Source: Heligmosomoides polygyrus polygyrus | Lineage: Eukaryota; Nematoda; Chromadorea; Rhabditida; Heligmosomidae | Direction: 5' to 3' | DNA: 64,000 nt | Assembly: GCA_947396885.1 (NCBI GenBank) | Contig: OX377201.1 | Span: forward strand, 110,995,727-111,059,726 | Shown: positions 1 to 14,703 of the stretch, one piece after another | Position numbering within the stretch: position 1 is the first letter of the stretch | Layout of the letters: each line of letters opens with the position of its first letter | The notes under the pieces: generated by a model | The model's database searches: none | What the model was told of the DNA's origin: nothing | What the model saw: the letters and a program-made list of their open reading frames with translations, nothing else | Made by a program: the position numbers and the translations under genes

Positions 1-1
1 T

Positions 2-103
2 GTGAATGCTCTATCACACTTAGGGCAACTTAAGAAGGTGACTTTGCCGAAACGTCGGGCATTAGAAGGATTTGCCAACACCGATGCTGAGATTCAGCGA
101 TAG
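2..103 (+). CDS. possible 3' end of a coding exon at the window edge
   Basis: An open frame enters from the left edge and stops with TAG at 101-103. Its end reads like real protein (KKVTLPKRRALEGF, then NTDAEIQR). No acceptor site can be seen because the left side is cut off, and I do not recognise the family. It could be a last exon of a plus-strand gene lying mostly outside the window, or chance. Confidence 0.22.
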   Translation: MNALSHLGQLKKVTLPKRRALEGFANTDAEIQR

Positions 104-384
104 TCGTACCTGAGGCAAAACCGTGGGCGTTGCGTTGGAGAAACCACTCGATCAATCTACCAATTGCTCATCGACACAGTGATGCATGGCGTTTCTCAAA
201 GACTACTGTGTTACTTTTGTGCTTCGGACGAGGCGGCAGCAGCACCTGAAAGGAAACTTCTCATGAGCACCGCTGAATCAGCGACCGCCTTTCGCTGCGG
301 CGATGTCTTGGACTCGCCCCTCAGTCGTCGTGTCCTCCGATTCCCGGTTCCGTCCTCACCTGTCGTCGGTTCGATCTCCGCGGC

Positions 385-662
385 ATGTCGCGCTACGTGG
401 TTCTCTTCGGCGTGCTGCTGACTGCTGTGCAAGGATACGGCGTGATATCCAGCAACCGCTACGACTACTACAGCCAGGGACTGTCGTCGTGCAGTCTGGA
501 TCTCTACACCACCTACTACAACTACGGTAGTCCTTGAATTCCTCATGACAGCAGAAACCGTTCAGTTTTGAGCAAGGAGCGGCACAAAGTTCGTCATAAT
601 CACCATTCTTTCAGTGATGTGTCCTTGTGGGACAGTGATCGTCTGCAGTGGATGCCCAACCG
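385..662 (+). CDS. small secreted Cys-rich peptide gene, first two exons
   Basis: Exon 1 (385-526) begins with ATG and encodes a typical signal peptide (MSRYVVLFGVLLTAVQGYG). A Tyr-rich stretch follows with one Cys (RYDYYSQGLSSCSLDLYTTY). It ends in phase 1 at a GTAGTC donor. An 88-nt intron ends in TTTCAG, and exon 2 (615-662) continues in frame with MCPCGTVIVCSGCPT, ending at a GTGAGT donor. The matching phases, the acceptor and the second donor argue for a spliced gene, although reading through exon 1 would also give a 50-aa peptide (stop 535-537). The product is probably exported; the CPC...C..C spacing suggests disulphide bonding. A further exon after the tttgcag at 1072-1078 fits by phase but is unconvincing. 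Family not recognised; the rest of the gene is not resolved. Confidence 0.45.
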
Positions 663-796
663 GTGAGTGCTCTCTCCACTGACCCTGTGCATACTTCCTG
701 TCGCGACAAGATAGTCGCGGCGACGAGTTCTGCAGAGTGGCGTCAAAGATCGGTCGTTCATCGCTCTGCAAAAGGCGCGACGCTGGGAATCCGTTC

Positions 797-904
797 ACAC
801 TTCGAGCGACAAGAGCGACTGGGGTGACGGACGTAGTGTGGTGTACGTAATTAGATGATTACGTACTTCACAATCCGTCCGTCGCTGCAGTCGCTCGAAG
901 TATG
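797..904. repeat. hairpin MITE-like element, about 105 bp
   Basis: The two halves are inverted copies of each other: the left begins CTTCGAGCGAC and the right ends GTCGCTCGAAG, with GACGGACG / CGTCCGTC and TACGTAAT / ATTACGTA also pairing. The centre is a few bases only. No coding capacity. Confidence 0.6.
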
Positions 905-1367
905 AAGAGACCCTAATCCGCTCAGCAGCCACGCTAAATATCAGCGCGATGGACCCAGAAAGATGCCGCGCATGCCGACCTTTGCGACTGTCGCGGCATA
1001 GTTGCCCCTGACTATTCCCCCGTGTGCGACACAATGTGACCAGTTGAGCGCCCCGTTAAGCCTCCCATACGTTTGCAGGCGGTGGGCGGCAAAATCGGGG
1101 AGGGGCCTTGAAGTGGTTCTGCCGCACCGTTCATGCATACTCGATCCTTGCCGGCGGGAAGCGACAGAGGGCGGGAGCTGCGAAACACCGTACTCTTCCC
1201 AGTTGAGACCTACTGCCGCAGCGGAAAATTTGACTCAGCAGCGAGTTGCAGGTGATCGGTATCGATTGCGGAGCTTACAGGACGCGTTTGTTTCCTCTCT
1301 GCACTTCTGTCACGATCTGGTAGGGCACAGACAAACTTTGTCGGTGCCGCTGCCGCGCAGATGCGTA
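905..1367. other. GC-rich stretch with no recognised gene
   Basis: No convincing exon is seen. A fragment near 1318-1367 (GTAGGGCACAGAC..., GCCGCTGCCGC) resembles the interior of the inverted-repeat elements that follow. A possible acceptor at 1072-1078 is discussed with the secreted peptide gene. Confidence 0.4.
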
Positions 1368-1512
1368 AAGGCCCCACAGAGTTCTGCGGCAGCGCCGCGG
1401 CCCTATGCTTAACCATAGGGCAGAGACGCAGAGCTCGCCGCCGGCGGCGTCCCTGCCCTATCCCTAACCATTGCGGTGAGCGGCGTTGCCGCAGAACTCT
1501 GTGGGGGCCTTA
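1368..1512. repeat. GC-rich inverted-repeat element (145 bp)
   Basis: Terminal inverted repeats of about 28 bp: the left end reads AAGGCCCCACAGAGTTCTGC and the right end is its near-perfect reverse complement (GCAGAACTCTGTGGGGGCCTT). The interior has CCCTATGCTTAACCATAGGG, itself palindromic. It is related to the 276-bp element at 31818-32093, which shares the GCGGCA...CCCTAT...CAGAGACG order. A non-autonomous element. Confidence 0.65.
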
Positions 1513-1549
1513 AATCATGCGTGTGCTAGCGCGGCACGGCACCGCATGC

Positions 1550-1632
1550 CGTCGGCGGCAGGCTCTGTGTCCCTGCCCTGTGGTTAACTATAGGGCTGCG
1601 GCGTCGCCGCAGAAGTGTGTGGAGGCCTTTAG
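1550..1632. repeat. truncated relative of the 1368-1512 element
   Basis: Only one half of the element is present: CTGCCCTGTGGTTAACTATA, then GCCGCAGAAGTGTGTGGAGG and CCTTTAG, matching the right half of the neighbouring copy. Probably a truncated older insertion. Confidence 0.5.
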
Positions 1633-2245
1633 AATCGCGGCGTTGGGACACCATCTAGGCAGCCCTCTCGGGATAGGAATCATTTTTATTTTGCGGTGTT
1701 TTTGCGTTTCGAACCGGATGTCAGTTCCATCCACCCTCAGCATCCGTAGCGATAACGGCACCAATGCCGACATCTGATAAGCGTGGCATTGCTGAATGGT
1801 GAAAGCCGAGCATTTTGACAGCGCAGCGACAGCCCTCCTCCCTCCCTTCCACATTCCACCTGCCTTGAACAATTCATTTAACTTTAACAATAGGAAAAAT
1901 AAAAGCGTCGGCGCGACGCGGGAGTATAACAAAGGCCAAATGCAAGTGAGTGAGTATGTGCTTTTTGTTTTTCTTTTAAATTTGACTGATTCAGCTTTAT
2001 ATAAGGGCGTTTTTGGCCCTCCTAGGATGTGCTCTGGCACATACTGGGTTATCCAAACCCTCTACTTCCGTACTGCCCCCCCCCTCCCCCCCCCCCCCCC
2101 CCGTGAATCGACACGGATTTAGATGACTGCAACTCGACGTTCTCATCTTCCGATCTCTCGCCCGCCATTAAAGCGAGGACTCTGTGCGCTCATAGTAGCA
2201 CTAAACAGAAGGATCCATCCGAGGCAAACTTCATAGTTGCGCCAC
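1633..2245. other. no gene seen; contains a long C tract
   Basis: No splice-bounded coding segment found. A C tract runs 2076-2102, broken once by T at 2085 (17 uninterrupted C at 2086-2102). Confidence 0.5.
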
Positions 2246-2249
2246 ATTC

Positions 2250-2430
2250 ATGATAGACATCGATTTTCGCACCCCTCGCATCGCATTCATACTTCGCCGC
2301 CGTAAAACACGGAATTTTACGGAATTTTGGGGTACTGTATATGGCGGATAGGTTCCGCAAATTTTATGGACGCGGCGTAGCCCGAAAAATCGATCATGGT
2401 ACGCGCTGCGCAGCGGCGCAAGTATGAATT
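2250..2430. repeat. dispersed repeat R3, copy 1
   Basis: Shares CGCATCGCATTCATACT, then a GCCGCC-rich block and ACGGAATTTTGGG, with the sequence at 13295-13400. It contains a local inverted repeat (ATCGATTTTCG ... CGAAAAATCGAT). Noncoding repeat. Confidence 0.5.
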
Positions 2431-2507
2431 CTACCCAGAGTACTGTTTCGATCGCCTTCCTACCGGTCTGTTCTACTCGCTTCTTGACCTGCATCCTTCA
2501 AACTCAC

Positions 2508-2648
2508 TCCTCGTTCAGGGTGTTGTTGTCCAAGCACGTCTACAACTGAGGCACCACCGCCACCACCGCCGCCACCGATGCCCGAGGAGAACTCATCCTC
2601 GAAGCTCGCGTTCTTTCCTTCTCTACTGCTTCTGATGTCGTTCTTCAT
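2508..2648 (-). CDS. candidate Gly-rich exon, minus strand
   Basis: Read on the minus strand from ATG at 2648-2646, 47 codons run to a good GTGAGT donor just below 2508, ending in phase 0. The peptide starts MKNDIRSSREGKNASFEDEF, has a run of eight Gly, then SVVDVLGQQHPERG. The codons are varied and the exon ends exactly at a strong donor, which favours a real first exon. It lies about 0.66 kb downstream of AMMECR1 on the same strand. No following exon was found towards lower coordinates because repeats fill that side. Family not recognised. Confidence 0.28.
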
Positions 2649-2699
2649 CTTCGCACTGTGATTCGTCTCCAAACATTTTTTAGTCGAAAAGAAAAGGCG

Positions 2700-3306
2700 C
2701 TTCGATATACACTTGACACTGACACTTTCCAAGAATCAGATTGGCTGTGGCACAATAAATCTAGCGTTCACATCTGCCTTTGCGCCCGTGTGTGTTCCTT
2801 GTAGGATGTAAGCCAATCAGACACTTGAAGACATTTCCAGGTACCAGAAGCTTTACAACCTTATCTTCAGCGCAATATACACACAATATACGCAAACTTT
2901 GAAACGACCAACCATAAGACAGCGTGGAGGAGCGATGAAATCATACAAACGTGCATAATGTGTCCACATTGAAACAACGTGTTCTTCGACGGTATTTCGT
3001 GCATATCTCTGTAGCAGAAACTGCGACGGGTGCGTCCAGTTTGGGTTTCGATTAGTGACAAGTGTCTGATAATGTTCGGTGTCTATCGAGATGAGGCAGC
3101 AGTTACGAAGGTCATGACGGAGACATCACAGCAACGGAAAGAGCTGACGAAGTAAGGATGGACAGGCGGCACAGGCAGACCGCAGTCGGTCGACTGCACC
3201 CCTTCGCACATGAAACGCAATTAGTAGAGAAGTAGTCCGCACACGCAACGGGGTCCTTCCGTCGGTCGGTGCTGTGGTGAGTGAGGCAGTCGGTTCTAAG
3301 GCGAGA
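2700..3306. other. AMMECR1 downstream region, nothing recognised
   Basis: Holds the presumed 3' UTR of the minus-strand AMMECR1 gene just below 3307. No clear AATAAA on the minus strand was spotted, and no other gene. Confidence 0.4.
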
Positions 3307-7709
<4,403 letters not shown>

Positions 7710-8445
7710 CTTAAACACGGCATATCAGCGAAGCCATAAGGAAATACGACACCAGATTAGCGCAGTGGAGCTAAACAACGAAAAACGAGGGGCATTCCTC
7801 CACCTGAATGGAGATGGCTTGCGATGGCAGTTAAGCTCAGCGGGACGCTGAATGATTGCGGTGAACATCTGGCACGACGACACCGTGAACCCTACCTGCT
7901 GCTATGGTGGCCCTAAAGATATGCTCATGGGTATGGTGGATCAAGGAAGATCTCTGGGACCGAAACTTACCATCGAAAAGTCGCGTAAAAGAGGGTCCAA
8001 AACAGTTCAGGGGTCGGATGCATCAATCTCGGGGTAAAGATAAAGGCAAACTTGTGAAAAACTGGAGATACCCACGAGGATCATTGAGCATCCTCCACCA
8101 GGCAGCATACCCACAAATCCGTGGGTAAGGTATGCGTGACCGCCACGTCGTCATGGGTATGCCTCTCCCTTCTACCCCACATACCTAGTTGACGAATCCC
8201 CCTCAGGATTAGTCTTCCAATCCCCTCTGGGGTCGCCCTCACGTCGCTGGGTCGACGAGATTGTTTCGTGCCGAAAAACACTACATTACACCAATCTGCA
8301 AGTGGGCCTTGATGTGCAGGTTTGCGGGATGTCGTAAATTGTGGACGCTGCCGTTGCGTCGTGGACCGCGTCGGCGTCCATATGGACATTCGATCAAGGT
8401 GCATGACTGTGCTGAGACCTGTACGCTCGCGATGGCACTTCAGTA
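7710..8445. other. region upstream of AMMECR1, unassigned
   Basis: Contains the presumed AMMECR1 promoter side. Open frames run across it, but no spliced or familiar protein was found. Bases 8278-8312 (ACATTACACCAATCTGCAAG) are inverted at 8711-8745 (CAGTTGCAGGTTGGTGTAAT), so the stretch is probably part of a repeat with inverted ends. Confidence 0.4.
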
Positions 8446-8446
8446 A

Positions 8447-8675
8447 GCGCACCGTGGCGCAGCGGATAGTGGTGTTGCTTGATGCAATGCAGGTCCGGGG
8501 TTCGGTTCTCCTGCGATGTGGCGTTTTTGCATTTCAACTGAGTGGTTGAAATATGAGAGGTTCTGACGTCTACACAATTTGTTAGCGTTTTCTGAGCTTA
8601 AAACTCGAAGAGCGCAAAACCCAGCTGCGTCCTCCCTGAGCAACGAGCTTCCACACGAGCAGCACGGACGCACCG
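8447..8675 (+). repeat. tRNA-derived SINE family b
   Basis: The head has GTGGCGCAGCGGATAGTGG (A box) and GGGGTTCGGTTCTCCTGCG (B box). The body shares CTCCCTGAGCAACGAGCTTC and CACACGAGCAGC with the inverted copy at 52680-52995. Not a functional tRNA: the cloverleaf is not closed. Confidence 0.5.
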
Positions 8676-9439
8676 GCGCCGTAAAGTTTCCGCGCTCCAT
8701 CGCCAGTCGGCGTTGGGGCCCAGTTGCAGGTTGGTGTAATGTAATTGCACTCATTCGCCACCTTGAACTGCTATTGCCTATAAGGACATTCAGAGTCAGA
8801 GAGGCACACCAACACTAGTCTGTGAGGAAGGAAAGGGTAGATTCCCAGCGTTGTACTCGCGGACGTTGCCGTTTTGTGTCGTGACTGCCGGTAAGTGAAT
8901 AAAACGGAGAATAGAACCTGGCATAGTCACTGCTCCATAACCCTACGAAGTAGGAGGAACGCGGCACAGCGTCTCATTTCCTGTTTTAGTTTGTTTTCCC
9001 CTGCGACGAAAACCATGCAGCCGTGATTTTTATCTAAGATATGGATAGATAGCATTGCGATAGCACCTTTCACTATTTTTGTGTATTTTTTGTTGATTCT
9101 CATTATTCTGTTATGAAGAGATCCCCATATTTATGATAGCATTAATGTTCTGTTAAGACCTAAAATGTGGATGATCAGCTCAGATTTCGCAGAACACGCT
9201 CCATGTTATCGCTCGGATGGTGTTTGAAGACCGCATGACGAGGTGTCGCCGTATTTGTTCTCGAACACCCACTTTCAGTGTTATCGATTTCCTTGCGCTG
9301 ATTCAGGAGTGAAGTCACATCGGGCGAAATAAGGCGGAGGAGATATCAGAGCCGCCGATCAGCCACGAAAAATGAGCAGGAACGAGGGAAGATCCCAAGC
9401 AAATATGTGATTAATACAAACTTGAGAACTGAGAAGCGC

Positions 9440-9701
9440 GGCGCGAGACGGACGGGACACGGAAGTCGCGGGGTCGGCTCCACTCCAGTCCGTCCCGCAG
9501 CTCTCGCCAGAGCCTCCGGTGCCATGAGTTCGTCGACGAAGCTTCAAATACTGGTGTGGCCGCTGCGGAAGAGCGATCGCCATCCAAGCATGACACAGGT
9601 GCTTTGGAGGCAGCCGCAGGTCTTGACGTCGGATCTAAAGCGGGTTCTGCAGTCGCTGAGCGCCTCTGATCCACGCAATATTGCACACATTCCATATTCA
9701 A
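9440..9701 (-). CDS. GC-rich open frame, candidate 5' exon of AMMECR1
   Basis: A CpG-rich patch opposite in strand to its surroundings. On the minus strand from ATG 9701 it reads a low-complexity Ala/Ser/Pro-rich peptide (SATAEPALDP, SSAAATPVFEASSTNS). AMMECR1 proteins carry disordered Ala/Ser-rich N-termini, and this is the right strand, 1.7 kb upstream of the first conserved exon. Against it, no donor of the right phase is clearly best (GTATTT inside the frame would fit). It may simply be a GC-rich promoter patch. Confidence 0.22.
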
Positions 9702-11290
9702 ACTTCAAACGTCTTTACCGTTTTTTATTACCATTAGTTCTCGTCGTTGCTTTTTCATTGGAAGTTTTAGCACCCTAGGTCGTCGTTTTGTTAGTTACTC
9801 TTATACTTAGGGTGGTGGCTGAAAATTTGCTGTCGCAGCAGAATCTCTTGCCTTATTATCCTGGAACGAATTGTGTCCAATGTCTGAGGATTTCAGTGCG
9901 TGGTTCTCTGACAAAGGAGAGCTGTGAAAGTCGCGAATGTGCTTCTCAACATGAGGCGTTGACGACCAAGCCGTGCGGTTGAAATTCAAGTGCAGACTCA
10001 AAATTCCTCAGGGAGGCGGAGGATACTAGAAGAATTCTTCCGTTGAACACTTCTGGTAACTTTGCTTAATTTTCTTCGTTTTTCAAGCAATTACGACTGC
10101 TTACCAGCCTGGAAGGCTAGCAAGGGTTAGCGCTTCTGCTCCTGGAATTGGGGTGGGGACGAGGAATTCACACCTTACAGGGAAAGAACATGGAGGGATA
10201 AACAGCGGTGGTCCATTCTGTGTAGCCCATCATATGAGCGTCATCTGAATGCAGAACGGTTGTTTAGTCCTCCAAGTAACCGTAACTTTTCGTTCTATCT
10301 GGTAATGAAATGCTTTGGCGGAACTGGTACTGCAGTCCTCGTAGATTTCTTTGAACCCCTAAAGCCGTGTAGTTCTGTGTAACCACAGCTGGTCGAAGTA
10401 GGAACTACTCGAATCGCTACGTCTTCAACATAGGGGGTATCGTTCAAGTCTTCAGTAGTGAATGTGGTGAAATTGCTTAAAAGTTATTTTCTTCTTCGTG
10501 AAACAGCTTTTTCCCAGACAGTGATTTGAGGCTTTAATTCAAGTCTAAGGGAGTGTCAACCTTGGTTTTCCTCCACAAAGTCGGAGAAATTTACCACAAA
10601 AAAAAAACTGAAACAAAATAATAAAGCGTAACTAAATACACTCTAGTTGAGAAAGTTGGGAGTCTCTGTAAGTCTGGTTTGGGTGGAGTTAAGCTGCTCG
10701 GTTAGGAAGAATTACACCCTCCTTCCTAGATATCTACAGATTTCTTCTCTGCTGAAGAGCTGGTTCTTGGTTTCACAAAGGTTCGTTGGGTGTGGTGGTT
10801 GAGAGAACAACTCCAAATCAAACGCAATAGCGAGCGGCCATACTCCAGATGCCGCGCTTGCCGAATGTACACCAATATATGCCTTAATGTCGTATACCGA
10901 GTTTGATGCCTTGCGAAACCATGTGCGATGTATTTGTTTAATGTTTGCCTTCATGGAGCTTCGTTTTTCCTGCTTTCGCAGCTTCCTTCCCATATTATTC
11001 ACCGCCTCACGATGTATGAAACTTTTAGTGAGGAGGGTGACCTTTTCGAAACAACAGTTAATTCTTTCATCTTCCTGAACTCGACTTTTGCTCTTACCAC
11101 GGAGCTAATTCACTAAGGGGGATTCATGGCAGTGAGTAAGGGCTGAAATAGCTGGTTCAACTACGCCATCTTTGAAGTGCGTCACTCACTCTACCTCTAT
11201 GGTATCTTCGGCGCACATTTAATGGGTCTGTGTTGTAAACAAGAGCAAGAGCAAGAGCAAGCGCTTCGAATTAGAAGACAGACACCTCTT
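9702..11290. other. no gene recognised
   Basis: Several short frames on both strands (for example around 9807-10001) but no splice-bounded exon or known motif. A short hexamer array (AAGAGC)3-4 lies at about 11239-11262. Confidence 0.4.
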
Positions 11291-12085
11291 TCATGTGAAA
11301 ATACCAATTTCACGTTGAACTCGACACCTTTGCAGTCAAATTTGACACTTCCCAAACAGAACTGTACACTTTTCAAAACAAACTGGACATTCTCCTAAGC
11401 AAGCTCGACTGTTTTCTAAGTGTACTGAGCATATTCCGAATCAAAACGACTCTCCGTAAAAAATATTTATTTTGTTTTTATCAAAAGTGCGGTCTAGAGC
11501 TTATTCTAGAGTTCAAAAGGAGCGACATTCTATCGTGTTAAAAGAGGAGATCGCCCCAGGCACTCGTCTAGTTCGCTGCGGTTTAGCTTGATTGCAATCA
11601 TTCGGTTTGGAGTTACACACTTATCAACGCCACGACAAAAACAGTTGTAAAAAACATATAACTCCACATTGCAGTTAAAAGTAAGCTGCTTTTACACTAT
11701 CAATCAAATTAAAATCTCAGCGAGCAAGAAGAGTGCGCGGCGCAACCTTTTCTTCTAACACACTGAAAAATATCCACCCCCACTAAAATAGGCCTTGAAC
11801 TGCAGTTTCTCCCTAAAAAATGGATTTTCAAAGTAAAATTTCGAATAGCTCGTTTACTTAATGGGGCACCCGATTTAGAAATTTCAAAAAAGCAGAACTA
11901 AATTGTCCTTGGACAAAAAATTACTCTGTGTTCCCCGAAAAATCCACTGCAACATAGAAGCAGTTCATTTTAATTCGAAAGATCACCAGATTAACTTCAA
12001 AGCCGTCAAGCTTGCTTAGGTGTGCTCAATTTGGATTGAAAAGGGCCCGATTTGACGTGAAGTTTGTATGCTTCACTTACAGTCA
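11290..12085. repeat. repeat family R1, copy b (with inverted ends)
   Basis: The most complete R1 copy. The left end (about 11310-11430) has GTCAAATTTGACACTTC, CTGGACATTCTCCTAAGCAA and GAATCAAAACGA. The right end (about 11950-12060) is the reverse complement with changes: AATTCGAAAGATC, GTCAAGCTTGCTTAGG and CCCGATTTGACGTG. Ends of about 120 bp thus form long terminal inverted repeats around a 520-bp core. No open frame, so it is non-autonomous. Confidence 0.6.
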
Positions 12086-12734
12086 TACAGTGCAACTGCA
12101 ACTGATCCTTAGACAAGATATCGCCATTCCTCCAAGCGTACAGTCTCCTCTACGTCCTCGACGAACTCGCGGCTAAACAGATCTGTTCATAGTCCGCCGT
12201 GGCGACATCTGCGGCAAAAACATACACGTCTACTTTTGCTATGCGGTTCGGCATTAATTGATTGGTATCCCTTGTCCGACCAGCAAGTGTCTTACGCCGC
12301 GGACTATGAACAGGTCTAAGTTTCCAACTGTTTGTACAGTTCTTAGCGGTCTTTGTAGGAAATAGGTGGAACGTGGTCTAGCACTACACTGCTACTTGCT
12401 TCCCTTCTCCAGCTCCAACACTTCTTTTTCGCCTTCGTCGACTATTCTGCTTTCGTCTTCATTTTCGGTAGCTGTCTCGTCCATTCTATGTTTTTTAAGG
12501 GTCTTCGCATTGCATTCCTAATTGTTGTCTTTGCATCTGTTTCTGTACAGCCGAGTAGCTCTAGATCTATGAGAGGAATGAGGGAGTGAAACACTGAAGA
12601 CGTGAAGACATCACCCGAGTTCGTCTGTCGCAGAATCTTGGCCTGTGGTAGCTTGGAATAATCCCTGGATGTGTAGCTTCTCCAAGTTTACTTGAGCTTT
12701 CTAAGCTCTGAGGAAAGCATTTACGCCGAGCTAA

Positions 12735-12965
12735 TCTGTCCAAAATTAGGTGGGCCGCCCACATAGTCCATTTCATAGACACTCGCTGAACGAGATCGTC
12801 ACCGACTGGTTTCCGCGGGATGCCAGGGAAACATCAGGACGCGTACCAATGTGTTGGCTGGACTTCTTCGTGAAAGCCCTGAACGGACAGTATGACACTC
12901 TTCGTGTCCCTCAAGTGAGGAAAATCCATTGGGTTACTCTGGCACACGACAAAGGGCCTGTTCAT
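12735..12965 (+). mobile_element. RTE-type LINE reverse transcriptase C-terminal fragment
   Basis: The plus strand reads KIRWAAHIVHFIDTR, then after a frameshift VTDWFPRDARETSGR, WLDFFVKALNGQYDTLRVPQ and KIHWVTLAHDKG. This is the post-RT C-terminal region of nematode RTE LINEs. The frameshift and missing domains show it is dead. Confidence 0.7.
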
Positions 12966-13036
12966 ACGTCTCGACGGGGAGATTCCTCTACCGTGCAAAG
13001 CATGTCAATCGAACGATCGCCGCGAAATCTGTTCGA

Positions 13037-13115
13037 ATTGGCGGAGTGGCGTTCTTCCCCCACCCTTTAAACAGAAGCGTTGCACGTGTCTGCGTCTCCA
13101 CTATCTCCTAGAGCC
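13037..13115. repeat. dispersed repeat shared with 16733-16797
   Basis: GGCGGAGTGGCGTTCT, CCCTTTAAACAGA(A/G)GCGT and GTCTGCGTCTCCA recur in inverted orientation at 16733-16797. Confidence 0.45.
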
Positions 13116-13189
13116 GCATGCAAACTCGGCGGTGGAAGCCGTTGCTAAGCACTGATTTTTTTAGGGACACTGATTTGGCGGGAATCGAT

Positions 13190-13450
13190 GCCCCTATGCT
13201 TAATAACAGCTGCCGCTGCCGCAGCTGCCGAGTGCGCATGCGGCTTAAGGCGCCTTTTATACTCGCGCCGCCGCGCGGCGCGGCGTGATGGTTGACATAG
13301 CTATCGATTTTTCGCGCCGCCCAACGGCGCCGCATCGCATTCATACTCAGCCGCCTCAAAACACCACACTTGACGGAATTTTGGGTTACGGTATTCGGCG
13401 AATCGCGCCGCTGGAGGGAAGGACGCGGCGCGGCGCGATTAGCTGCGGCA
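13190..13450. repeat. dispersed repeat R3, copy 2
   Basis: Holds the R3 block CGCATCGCATTCATACT ... GACGGAATTTTGGGTTACGG seen at 2250-2430. Its left part (CTTAAGGCGCCTTTTATACTC then GCCGCGCGGCGCGGC) is repeated in reverse at 14205-14275. Confidence 0.5.
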
Positions 13451-14149
13451 GACTCGATGTGGAGTGGGAGATTCACCACCGAGATGAATCATTTTGCTAT
13501 GTACTCCTTGGTTTGGCTCCTCAACTAAAAAACGAAGAAGGTGTAGCAAAATTATGGCACTATTGCACTTTCAGGACTCCAGAGGTCGATTAGAGGTCGA
13601 AAAGGTTTTTTGACCAAACTTCTCCAGGGGGGGCGGGGCTATTTAGGGTGCTGGCCACGAATCTGACATCCGTTTTCGGTGACCATTACCTTAGTCATCC
13701 GTACCTTTCGTAACTTAGGAAGGGGATGGAGATCTGTAGACATTCACGAAGTTGTACCTACTACGCTAAAGATATGTTCAGTGAACAATGACCACGGAAT
13801 GGCAATACGAGAGAGAAGTCTGGGCGATTCTCGACATTGAGTACCTTCCAGCAATTTTACTTTTGAACCTGCACATTTGCAAAATAAAGAGTCGTTTAGT
13901 GCCATTTGCATTGCAGGGGACTCGAATCAATACCACACTCACCAATTTCAACCGTAGGTTGAGCAGACAACTTCGACCCCAACTTTAAGAGAGGATTCGT
14001 CGTTCCCCACAGGATTCCCACCACTAACATTAGCCAGATGCATTCCGCTGATCGGCCAGACGAATTCTTTCTGTTTTGGTTCTTCAGTGACTCATGGACC
14101 GTCTCTTCCGTCGTCCTTTATGGCGCACGGAATGTAGTACGTAGAAGTT

Positions 14150-14285
14150 GGTCGCTGCGCGTCGCTGACGCTCCCCTTTCTAACTACAATCGCGCAGCGG
14201 CTCGTCAAATTCGGGCGCGGCGCGACTGGCCGCGCCGCTGCGCGGCGGGAGTATAAAAGGCGCCTAAGGCAGCTATTGGACTCTT
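14150..14285. repeat. inverted copy of the R3 left arm
   Basis: GGCCGCGCCGCTGCGCGGCG followed by GGAGTATAAAAGGCGCC is the reverse complement of the 13220-13285 segment. The two arms bracket about 0.9 kb and could mark one 1.06-kb element. Note that GTATAAAAG looks like a TATA box but is part of the repeat. Confidence 0.45.
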
Positions 14286-14575
14286 GAGCAAACCCTGGGA
14301 GTTGGGGTGGGCGGACAGGGGACGAGGGGTGTTCGTTGCCGGAGAACTGGTCCACTTGGCATGGTGGCGAGGCGGCGGGCGGTTTTTCGTTGTGTCGTCT
14401 CGCGCACTCTACGCCCCCGGCTCGCACACCCCGGGGTCCCTTCCCTAACCCAATCTGTCCGACAGCTGAGGAGAGCGCAGAAAAGGCCAGACTCTGCCCT
14501 GCGCTTACTCTGCTCATCTGACTCTCGCGGCTCGCGCATGGGGGACTTTTTTGGGGACAAGTTCCCACGTAATCG

Positions 14576-14703
14576 GGCCTATTCATGCTTCGCGAAGGGA
14601 GCGACAGGGCGAAGGATACGCATCGATCAGTGCCGGGCCGATGCCTGACAAAAATCGATAGGTATGCTTTGCTTTGTTACTCCTGTCGCTGCCGTCGCTC
14701 ATG
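14576..14703. repeat. short inverted-repeat element, copy 1 (about 128 bp)
   Basis: Same family as 47236-47362: GGGCCTATTCATGCTTCGCG, GGGAGCGACAGGGCGAAGG, then AAAATCGATAGGTATGCTTT and a right end complementary to the left. Confidence 0.6.

Noticed and set aside
14218..14275. TATA box of a gene at GTATAAAAGG
   Set aside because: The sequence is part of an inverted repeat shared with 13220-13285 and no exon follows.
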